Shown: one piece after another, positions 1 to 4,730 of the stretch | How positions within the stretch are numbered: the stretch's first letter is position 1 | Layout of the letters: each line of letters begins with the position of its first letter | Assembly (NCBI GenBank): GCA_964368605.1 | Contig: CAYJBP010000136.1 | Coordinates: 1 to 5,011 of the forward strand | Source: CAYJBP01 sp964368605 | GTDB lineage: Bacteria; Bacillota; Dehalobacteriia; UBA4068 | Reading direction: 5' to 3' | Length of the DNA: 5,011 bases | Notes under the pieces: model-generated | Databases searched by the model: none | What the model was told of the DNA's origin: nothing | What the model saw: only the letters and a program-made list of their open reading frames with translations | Program-made: the position numbers and the translations under genes

Positions 1-650
1 GCCATCAGTTGATTATTTTCTATAAGTGTAATAGTTATCTGCACAAAATCATGGCCACTGATATCGGCTAGATACATCATAGAAGCATTGATTATTTGAT
101 CGGGGAAATTAATTAGCTCGGCTTCCATTAAAATATTGACATATTGTTGCATAATTTCAATATCATCTTCATTGCCCAGATTAGCCATACCGATGGCTAG
201 CGCGCCATTAGCAGCCACTTGCTTAGTTGCAAAAAGCGGCTCTAAGTTATCCTTTGGGAGGTTTAATATCTCGGCCAATTCGGCACTGTCACTGTCAAAA
301 CCTAAATTTGGCAAGATAATGGAGCAATTAAGCATTTCATCACCAAGCCATAATTCGGCGCTAAAGGGCAAGCCGCCGGTAATTGCACCTTGGCAATAGC
401 CAATATTTTTGCGGTCAATATCTTGGCTAAAATTGCATAGCGGCGGCATATATTTAAACTCATAATAGCCGGGGCAGGGGTTAAGCTGCCTGGCAGCCTC
501 ATATTCTGCCAATAATTCTTCAAGCTCGTCCTCATCCAAATCCTCCGGCCAAATTGTTTGTTGATGCCGGGCATAGAATTTATAAGACAAACCCTTGCCG
601 CTTAATAATTGCTCAATATTTAAATCATTAATGTCGATATTTTGGGTCAT
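1..650 (-). CDS. Acidic soluble protein of unknown function, C-terminus beyond the left edge
   Basis: I do not recognise this protein. The frame is open from an ATG at 650-648 to the window edge, giving 216 codons without a stop. The start is supported by a perfect AGGAGG at 663-658, 7 nt upstream, in the 14-bp gap after the stop of the WYL regulator, so the two genes almost certainly form an operon. The protein begins MTQNIDINDLNIEQLL and has a strongly acidic helical stretch (about residues 36-51, rich in E, D and L). A G/Y/P-rich part follows (residues 58-70, CPGYYEFKYMPP), then GYCQGAITGGLPFSAELWLG around residues 84-103. There is no signal peptide or membrane segment in the visible part, so it is probably cytoplasmic. 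Its position suggests a partner or target of the regulator, but that is inference. Overlapping frames on either strand lack a ribosome binding site and are not credible. Confidence 0.85.
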   Translation of the reverse strand, partial: MTQNIDINDLNIEQLLSGKGLSYKFYARHQQTIWPEDLDEDELEELLAEYEAARQLNPCPGYYEFKYMPPLCNFSQDIDRKNIGYCQGAITGGLPFSAELWLGDEMLNCSIILPNLGFDSDSAELAEILNLPKDNLEPLFATKQVAANGALAIGMANLGNEDDIEIMQQYVNILMEAELINFPDQIINASMMYLADISGHDFVQITITLIENNQLM

Positions 651-657
651 GATTATT

Positions 658-663
658 CCTCCT
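658..663 (-). promoter_or_regulatory. Ribosome binding site that fixes the start at 650
   Basis: The minus strand reads AGGAGG followed by a 7-nt spacer and ATG. It lies wholly in the short gap between the regulator's stop codon and this gene. It decides the reading frame of the downstream protein against a competing shorter frame (574-302) that has no such site. Confidence 0.85.
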
Positions 664-664
664 A

Positions 665-1654
665 TTATTGATAATGATGCAAAATATCCTCAACTTTTTT
701 CAAAAGTTTAACTCTAACACTGGCCGGTTCAATCACTTTGACATTAGTTTCATACTGCAAAAGCCAAAAATAGAGGCCTTCGCTATCTAAAACATCAATC
801 TTAACCTGATAATAATCGGCATCAACCCGGTTAATATGTAAATCTTGGCCGAAATAATCAATTAAATCATCAAACATATCAGCTTTTACCTGCAAGGTTA
901 ATTTAATCTTCTCGCCGCCAAAATGATAAAGAGAGCTGCGGATATATTCTTCTAATTGCAAATCGGCATTTGCGCCTAGAATATCGGTTAAGCTTTTGCG
1001 TTTTTGCTCGCAAATTTCCAAGTTTTGCATACGCTCCAGCCGATAATAGCTCAGATTATCGTATTTAGGATAATTGGCAATTAAATAATACTGCTCATTT
1101 TGCCAAATTAGGGCATAGGGATTGACGATATAGGCCAAGCCCTGCCTGCGTAATTGGGGTTTGAGCTCGTTATCGGTATAAGTATAATTAAAGCTGATTT
1201 GACGATTTTTTTTGATAGCGGTCAGGATATTTTCAATATTATATTTGCTGATATTGGTTGGCGATTTATGCTTAAACTTAATCAAACCCGACCTTTTGAG
1301 CAGCTTTTGACTACTCTCATTAACCAGAGTATAGAGTTTATTTTCCAGCTCTGCCGCATGATCGGAAGTTAAAAACTTAGCACTCCAAACCGCATCCAGC
1401 AGGATTTTCACCTCCCAATCTTCAAACTCGCGGCTGGCCAGAAAATAGCCTTTTTTATTATCGGCCGAGGCGATAATATCATAATCTGCATAATCTTTGA
1501 GCAAATTAATATCCCGACAAATAGATTTGCGTTCGGCCTCGATACCATAAAGCAGCCGCAGCTTTTCGCCGATTTGGATAGCAGTTAAAGGGTGATCTTC
1601 ATCGGTAGTCTTTAGTATTTCGATAATTTTGAGGAGCTTGAGTTTAGAATTCAT
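665..1654 (-). CDS. WYL-domain transcriptional regulator (HTH_11 - WYL - WCX)
   Basis: This is a cytoplasmic DNA-binding regulator of 329 aa, the normal length for the DeoR-like/WYL family. Residues 1-60 form a winged helix-turn-helix (KLLKIIEIL, then LTAIQIGEKL, then the recognition stretch RKSICRDINLLK). The WYL domain spans about residues 140-215, with NPYALIWQNEQYYLIANY followed by the YRLERM segment (204-209). The tripeptide that names the domain is YYL here (189-191), a common variant. Residues 240-329 match the C-terminal WCX extension. Family members bind ligands or nucleic acid through the WYL pocket and act as repressors or activators, some of them controlling phage defence; the role here is unknown. 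The start at 1654 has an AAGGCGG stretch 9 nt upstream and an extended -10 promoter about 27 bp upstream. The gene is first in an operon with the unknown protein to its left. Confidence 0.93.
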   Translation of the reverse strand: MNSKLKLLKIIEILKTTDEDHPLTAIQIGEKLRLLYGIEAERKSICRDINLLKDYADYDIIASADNKKGYFLASREFEDWEVKILLDAVWSAKFLTSDHAAELENKLYTLVNESSQKLLKRSGLIKFKHKSPTNISKYNIENILTAIKKNRQISFNYTYTDNELKPQLRRQGLAYIVNPYALIWQNEQYYLIANYPKYDNLSYYRLERMQNLEICEQKRKSLTDILGANADLQLEEYIRSSLYHFGGEKIKLTLQVKADMFDDLIDYFGQDLHINRVDADYYQVKIDVLDSEGLYFWLLQYETNVKVIEPASVRVKLLKKVEDILHHYQ

Positions 1655-1680
1655 AAGCTTAAACCGCCTTTCTTAATTCT

Positions 1681-1690
1681 ATTATAACAT
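1681..1690 (-). promoter_or_regulatory. Extended -10 promoter of the WYL regulator operon
   Basis: The minus strand reads TGTTATAAT, a perfect TATAAT (1686-1681) with the TGn extension (1689-1687). No good -35 hexamer lies at the usual 17-bp spacing; that place is taken by one arm of an inverted repeat (1693-1718). Transcription would start near 1674, leaving a leader of about 20 nt that holds the ribosome binding site. Confidence 0.65.
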
Positions 1691-1692
1691 AA

Positions 1693-1718
1693 AACCGATA
1701 CCTTTTGTGGTATCGGTT
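1693..1718. repeat. Perfect 10-bp inverted repeat over the WYL promoter (operator or weak terminator)
   Basis: The arms AACCGATACC (1693-1702) and GGTATCGGTT (1709-1718) are perfect complements around a 6-nt loop. The left arm ends 6 bp upstream of the -10 box, so a bound protein would cover the -35 region. On the minus strand the hairpin is followed by TTTTATG, which could also make it a weak terminator for transcription arriving from the right. The plus strand has no T-run after it. The repeat is certain; its role is open. Confidence 0.6.
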
Positions 1719-1751
1719 CGGAATAAGTTTTTGGTTTTGGTGTGGAGGTGG

Positions 1752-1766
1752 ATGCAAATTTTGCAT
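1752..1766. repeat. 15-bp palindrome, operator-like
   Basis: ATGCAAA and TTTGCAT flank a single central T, a perfect 7+1+7 dyad typical in size for a dimeric regulator site. It lies about 65-80 bp upstream of the -10 box of the WYL operon. No known protein can be assigned to it from the sequence. Confidence 0.45.
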
Positions 1767-1827
1767 AGCAATAAACAAAGAAAACCCAGCTAAAGATATG
1801 AAAAAAATTTCTAAACTTTTATCCAAC

Positions 1828-1851
1828 TGTGGGCAAACATGTGGTCAAAAG
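1828..1851. repeat. Tandem 12-bp direct repeat TGTGGnCAAA
   Basis: Two back-to-back copies, TGTGGGCAAACA (1828-1839) and TGTGGTCAAAAG (1840-1851), agree at 9 of 12 positions. The period is close to one helical turn, so both copies face about the same side of the DNA. They lie inside an imperfect inverted repeat whose outer arms are TTTCTAA (1808-1814) and TTAGAAA (1859-1865), with CTTTT/AAAAG pairing inside (1816-1820, 1847-1851). Confidence 0.4.
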
Positions 1852-1891
1852 CCTAAAATTAGAAAAGCAACATAGAACAATAAGCTGCAAA

Positions 1892-1955
1892 GAGGGGGAT
1901 GGAAAGGGGGAAACTTCCCCCGGCGCTTAAGCGAAGCGGATAAAAAGCAGCGGGT
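1892..1955. repeat. G/C-rich hairpin patch in AT-rich intergenic DNA
   Basis: GGGGG (1906-1910) and CCCCC (1917-1921) can pair around AAACTT. They are followed by the 10-bp palindrome CGCTTAAGCG (1924-1933), whose left part can instead pair with a second AAGCG (1934-1938). A further GGGGG run lies at 1893-1898. The base composition stands out from the surrounding AT-rich DNA and looks like a degraded dispersed intergenic repeat, but only one copy is in the window. Confidence 0.35.
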
Positions 1956-2036
1956 CTTAGGCTATACTATATCAAACCGCAGAGAATTAAAGCCCAGCAC
2001 CAAGCCAAAATCAAACCAAAAATGAAGCTGCTCGAC

Positions 2037-2083
2037 CAAAATAAAAAAATACTTACCTAAAAGGTAAGTATTTTTTTATTTTG
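2037..2083. terminator. Strong bidirectional intrinsic terminator
   Basis: A perfect stem of 21 bp runs from C2037 to C2057 and G2063 to G2083 around the loop TAAAA. The core is TACTTACC/GGTAAGTA (2050-2057, 2063-2070), flanked by seven A residues on the left and seven T residues on the right, so it works in both directions. On the minus strand it lies about 80 bp past the stop of the histidine kinase remnant. On the plus strand no gene precedes it in the window. Confidence 0.85.
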
Positions 2084-2162
2084 TTATTAACAGCCAAAAA
2101 AGATATCATCTGCTTTTTGAGATTTGATTCGGGGGATTCGCACTATCGCCACTCAATTATTA

Positions 2163-2447
2163 TTAGAAAGATGTACATTTCAAAAGTACATCTATAACCG
2201 CATTACCTGTAAACACCTCAAACGACATATCTTTTGCTTCATCTTCAAAACGCATCAGATAAGCATTAGCATTTTTGATTTCCTCGTTTTTTATAAGATT
2301 TGTCAGCATTTTAATATGGTTGTTTACATCGTGGCGAAAAGTTCTTGTATTCTCATATTTCTGCCTTGCTTCGCTGATATATTGCTTTTGCATATCGGCG
2401 AATACTTCAAGTGCTAACACTCTGTTTTGTGTGTCAATATCTTGACA
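2163..2447 (-). pseudogene. Remnant of a GHKL (AgrC-like) sensor histidine kinase
   Basis: About 95 codons remain of a protein that normally has over 400 residues. Reading leftwards from 2447 the frame begins QDIDTQNRVLALE, a helical linker, and continues with KYENTRTFRHDVNNHIKML. This contains the H-box of AgrC-type kinases: the phospho-accepting His, Asp, two residues, Asn, His. It goes on through NAYLMRFEDEAKD to TGNAVIDVLL, the start of the ATPase domain before the N-box, and then ends at TAA (2163-2165). The membrane sensor half and nearly all of the ATPase domain are missing. Upstream, TAG and TGA codons (2448-2453) block the frame. A GTG at 2420 is the only internal start and lacks a ribosome binding site. 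An intact relative would sense a peptide or cell-envelope signal and phosphorylate a LytTR-type regulator; this copy cannot. Plus-strand frames across it are shadows. Confidence 0.85.
2169..2193. repeat. 8-bp inverted repeat at the broken end of the kinase remnant
   Basis: AGATGTAC (2169-2176) and GTACATCT (2186-2193) are perfect complements 9 bp apart. They lie exactly where the kinase homology stops, after TGNAVIDVLL. The repeat may mark the deletion or insertion junction, or may be chance. Confidence 0.4.
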
Positions 2448-2489
2448 TCACTATTTTTATAAAAATCACATAAAATTCAACAATCAAAC

Positions 2490-2529
2490 ATAAAAACCTG
2501 TGCCAAACATTAAAGGCACAGGTTTTTAT
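2490..2529. terminator. Bidirectional intrinsic terminator upstream of the sigma operon
   Basis: A perfect 15-bp stem (2490-2504 with 2515-2529) has the core CCTGTGCC/GGCACAGG and a 10-nt loop, flanked by five A residues on the left and five T residues on the right. It can stop transcription in both directions. It insulates the plus-strand sigma operon from the left and also lies just upstream of the kinase remnant, so that remnant cannot be transcribed from the right. Confidence 0.82.
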
Positions 2530-2569
2530 ATTTGCCACTTTTCGCCAGCACTTTCCCGATGATACCTAA

Positions 2570-2617
2570 AGCATAGCGCTTAATTTTAAGGCTAATACTT
2601 AATTGATAATCTATGCT
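2570..2617. promoter_or_regulatory. Repeats overlapping the sigma-operon promoter
   Basis: AGCATAG (2570-2576) is repeated inverted as CTATGCT (2611-2617), the right copy overlapping the extended -10 box. Between them CTTAATT occurs twice in direct orientation (2579-2585, 2598-2604), 19 bp apart, the second at the place of the -35. The layout suits control of the promoter by a regulator, but no protein can be named and chance is possible in AT-rich DNA. Confidence 0.35.
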
Positions 2618-2622
2618 ATAAT
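2614..2622 (+). promoter_or_regulatory. Extended -10 promoter of the sigma/ABC operon
   Basis: TGCTATAAT is a perfect TATAAT (2617-2622) with the TGn extension. The -35 at 17 bp spacing (AATACT, 2594-2599) is poor. Transcription would start near 2629, giving a leader of about 68 nt before the sigma gene. It looks like a housekeeping sigma-A promoter rather than an ECF-type one, so the operon need not depend on its own sigma factor. Confidence 0.65.
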
Positions 2623-2686
2623 TAAATCAAAGTTTTTTTAAATTCAGCCGCACATTTTAGCTTTCCCCAGCGTTAAACAATATGGA

Positions 2687-2692
2687 AGGAGG
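2687..2692 (+). promoter_or_regulatory. Ribosome binding site that decides the sigma-factor start
   Basis: AGGAGG lies 4 nt before the ATG at 2697. An upstream in-frame ATG at 2682 would make these bases code for residues EGG of a 5-residue extension and would leave that start without any ribosome binding site, so 2697 is the better start. Confidence 0.8.
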
Positions 2693-2696
2693 TAAT

Positions 2697-3164
2697 ATGT
2701 CTTTGGAATTAAAAGATCAATACGAAAAGATATATGCATTTTGCTATTTCAAAGTGCGAAATCGGGAACTTGCCGAAGATATTACCCAGGAAACCTTCCT
2801 CAAATACTTTGCCACAAGCGGCTATCTTGAACAAGGCAAAAAACTGGCCTTCCTCTATACCATAGCTCGCAATTTATGCAATGATCACTTTAGAAAGGTG
2901 ACTCCGACGGTAGATATTGATAGCCTGCCTGATTTAACGGAAGCAACAGCAGATAGTTTGGCTACCTATATGGCCGTTCGGGCTGCTGTGGCAAAGCTCT
3001 CTTGCGCAGATCAGGAAATAGTGCTGCTTAGATTTACAAACGAACTTAAATTAAGCGAGATCGCCAGCTATTTAGGTATTTCCCGATTTGCCGTTTATCG
3101 CAAGCTAAATGCAATCGAAAAACAGCTAAAAGCCACTTTGAGAAAGGAAGATTTTTATGGATAA
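2697..3164 (+). CDS. ECF-like sigma-70 family RNA polymerase sigma factor
   Basis: This is a small two-domain sigma factor of 155 aa, typical of the group. Region 2 covers about residues 7-67: YEKIYAFCYFKVRN, then AEDITQETFLKYF (the core-binding and -10 recognition helices), then FLYTIARNLCNDHFRK. An acidic linker (70-90) follows. Region 4 covers about residues 96-148, with LSCADQEIVLLRF and the helix-turn-helix LSEIASYLGISRFAVYRKL (119-137) that reads the -35. Such factors direct RNA polymerase to a few stress or envelope-response promoters and are usually held inactive by a membrane protein encoded next door. The stop overlaps the start of the next gene by 8 bp (ATGGATAA), so translation is probably coupled. 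The start at 2697 is chosen because AGGAGG lies just before it. An N-terminal extension from 2682 is unlikely. The subgroup and target promoters cannot be assigned from the sequence. Confidence 0.92.
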   Translation: MSLELKDQYEKIYAFCYFKVRNRELAEDITQETFLKYFATSGYLEQGKKLAFLYTIARNLCNDHFRKVTPTVDIDSLPDLTEATADSLATYMAVRAAVAKLSCADQEIVLLRFTNELKLSEIASYLGISRFAVYRKLNAIEKQLKATLRKEDFYG

Positions 3165-3876
3165 AAAGCTAAAATCCGCCTTAAAACAAAACTTTGCCCC
3201 ACCCCCCTCGCAGCAAAAGGAAGCATTTATAAGCAGCATCTCCTATCCCAAAGCAAAGCCAAGTGAATTGCTAATTTGCCAAATCGGCTTTATCCGCAAA
3301 AGGGTCTGGCTTTTATTTGCCCTTAGTGTTTGTTGTGCTTTTTTCTATACGGAACTTGCGGTGATGCCGGAAAATATTGTGGTCGGAGTATCGGCATTTT
3401 TACCGCTTTTCTCACTGGTTACGATTAGCGAAATTTATAAAAGCAGCGCCTACAATATGGCCGAAACGGAGCTTGCTTGCAAACATAATTTGCCTAAAAT
3501 TACCCTGATGCGGCTGGGTATACTCGGTACGGTTAGCTTTGTAATGCTCTTACTATTTGTTGCTATCGCCTATAAAAACGATTTTGGCGCGCTTAGAAAT
3601 ACGATTTATATCACTGTGCCATACCTGCTTAGCAGCTATATCAGCCTTTTGCTTATTGCCAAACTTCGCACAAAAGAAACGATTTATGTTTGCGCAGCGG
3701 TAAGCTTTGCTGTCAGCATTTTTACCTTTATCGCCAACAGTAATTATCGGTTTATCTATAAGGCAGATTTTACTTTTATTTGGCTAATTATATTTGCGCT
3801 GCTTATCGGGCTACTCACGGTCAGCCTAATCAGATTTATTAAATCACAGGAGGAATTACCATGGAATTGCGTTTAG
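3157..3876 (+). CDS. Six-helix membrane protein, candidate anti-sigma partner
   Basis: This is a membrane protein of 239 aa. An N-terminal cytoplasmic tail of about 49 residues is basic and contains APPPSQQKEAF. Six hydrophobic segments follow at about 50-68, 73-91, 121-139, 150-168, 176-193 and 207-225. Between helices 2 and 3 is a polar stretch (92-119: SEIYKSSAYNMAETELAC and on to LMRLG) that appears to be in the cytoplasm. There is no zinc-finger anti-sigma motif (HxxxCxxC). The tail plus membrane layout and the 8-bp overlap with the sigma gene make an anti-sigma or sensor role plausible by analogy with other sigma-factor operons. A third transporter subunit is the main alternative. AAAGGAAG (3143-3150) lies 6 nt before the ATG. 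The end overlaps the ABC ATPase gene by 16 bp. Confidence 0.85.
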   Translation: MDKKLKSALKQNFAPPPSQQKEAFISSISYPKAKPSELLICQIGFIRKRVWLLFALSVCCAFFYTELAVMPENIVVGVSAFLPLFSLVTISEIYKSSAYNMAETELACKHNLPKITLMRLGILGTVSFVMLLLFVAIAYKNDFGALRNTIYITVPYLLSSYISLLLIAKLRTKETIYVCAAVSFAVSIFTFIANSNYRFIYKADFTFIWLIIFALLIGLLTVSLIRFIKSQEELPWNCV

Positions 3877-4730
3877 ATAGAATAACCAAGCAGTATAAAA
3901 ACAAAATCGCCGTTGATAGGCTAACATTGACCCTTACCTGCGGTGTTTATGGTCTGCTGGGAGCAAATGGAGCGGGCAAAACCACGCTTATGCGGATGAT
4001 TTGCGGAATACTAAAGCCAACCAGCGGCGAAGTAAAATTTAATGGTATTGATGTAGCAGAGGAAAGTTATCGTGATGCCCTCGGCTATTTGCCGCAAGAT
4101 TTCGGTTATTACCCTGAATTTTCAGCGCAAGATTTTATGTATTATATGGCCAGCCTAAAAGGCCTAACCAAAGCCCAAGCCAAGTCCAAAACCAAAGAAT
4201 TGCTGGAAATTGTGTCTTTAGCCGATGTGGCAAAAAAGAAAATCAAGACCTATTCGGGCGGTATGAAGCAGCGTTTAGGCATAGCCCAGGCCTTGCTCAA
4301 TAATCCTAAAATCCTAGTGCTTGACGAGCCAACCGCAGGACTTGACCCCAAAGAGCGGGTGCGTTTTCGCAATCTCATATCGGAGCTGGGCAAGGATAGG
4401 ATTGTGCTTTTATCTACGCATATTGTGTCTGATGTGGAGAATATAGCCGGCACAATTTTGGTAATGAAAGATGGGCAAATGCTGCATAATGGGGCTTTAG
4501 AGCATATTATTAAGGCTATTGAGGGTAAGGTTTTTGAATGTGTGGTGGATAACAAAACTGCCGAAAATCTGATGGCGACTTACCCTGTTATCAATCTTCG
4601 GGCAGAGGGGGAGAGTACATTTTTGCGGCTGGTATGTGAGGGAAAGCCACATGATGCGGCGGTAAGTGTTAGTGCTACTTTGGAGGACTTGTACTTGTAC
4701 TATTTTTCGGAGGTAAGCGGGAATGAATAA
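3861..4730 (+). CDS. ABC transporter ATP-binding protein (ABC-2 exporter type)
   Basis: This is the nucleotide-binding subunit, 289 aa, that powers a membrane exporter from the cytoplasmic face. All catalytic motifs are intact: Walker A GANGAGKTT (34-42), Q-loop Gln79 in YLPQDFG, signature YSGGMKQR (131-138), Walker B ILVLDEP with Asp155 and catalytic Glu156, D-loop AGLD (159-162), and switch His187 in LLSTHIVSD. The C-terminal extension ends in SATLEDLYLYYF, a tail seen in ATPases paired with ABC-2 permeases of the multidrug, bacteriocin-resistance and Na+ export groups. The substrate cannot be told from the sequence. AGGAGG (3848-3853) lies 7 nt before the ATG. The gene overlaps the membrane-protein gene before it by 16 bp and the permease gene after it by 8 bp (ATGAATAA), so all four genes belong to one transcript. 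Confidence 0.96.
   Translation: MELRLDRITKQYKNKIAVDRLTLTLTCGVYGLLGANGAGKTTLMRMICGILKPTSGEVKFNGIDVAEESYRDALGYLPQDFGYYPEFSAQDFMYYMASLKGLTKAQAKSKTKELLEIVSLADVAKKKIKTYSGGMKQRLGIAQALLNNPKILVLDEPTAGLDPKERVRFRNLISELGKDRIVLLSTHIVSDVENIAGTILVMKDGQMLHNGALEHIIKAIEGKVFECVVDNKTAENLMATYPVINLRAEGESTFLRLVCEGKPHDAAVSVSATLEDLYLYYFSEVSGNE

Larger units (their letters stand above)
1719..2036. other. Gene-free stretch with repeats
   Basis: I find no convincing coding region on either strand; the longest frames are short and lack a well-spaced ribosome binding site. What it holds: a 15-bp palindrome at 1752-1766, a tandem 12-bp direct repeat at 1828-1851 inside an imperfect long inverted repeat (1808-1865), a G/C-rich hairpin patch at 1892-1955, and an A/C-rich tract with few T residues on the plus strand (about 1971-2050) that leads into the terminator at 2037. 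Confidence 0.6.

Noticed and set aside
136..399. Plus-strand open frame opposite the unknown acidic gene
   Set aside because: Serine/leucine-rich shadow translation of the opposite strand, without a promoter or ribosome binding site.
302..574. Minus-strand open frame of 90 codons inside the unknown acidic gene
   Set aside because: It is out of frame with the longer frame that starts at 650 behind a perfect AGGAGG, has no ribosome binding site of its own and shows no recognisable motif.
1154..1372. Plus-strand open frame opposite the WYL regulator
   Set aside because: Lies wholly within a well-supported gene on the other strand and has no start signals.
1752..1793. Possible 13-codon peptide after GGAGG at 1744-1748
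   Set aside because: The spacing to ATG is only 3 nt, the start codon is part of a palindrome, and there is no clear promoter.
2120..2155. tRNA T-arm-like sequence (GTGCGAATCCCCC on the minus strand)
   Set aside because: No matching acceptor stem, anticodon arm or CCA-like end could be formed around it.
2124..2417. Plus-strand open frame across the kinase remnant
   Set aside because: The minus strand carries the clear GHKL kinase motifs; the plus-strand translation is a Cys/Phe/Ile-rich shadow.
1719..2680. CRISPR array or insertion sequence in the gene-poor middle
   Set aside because: There are no regularly spaced direct repeats, no transposase fragment and no terminal inverted repeats with target duplication; the inverted repeats found are terminator- or operator-like.
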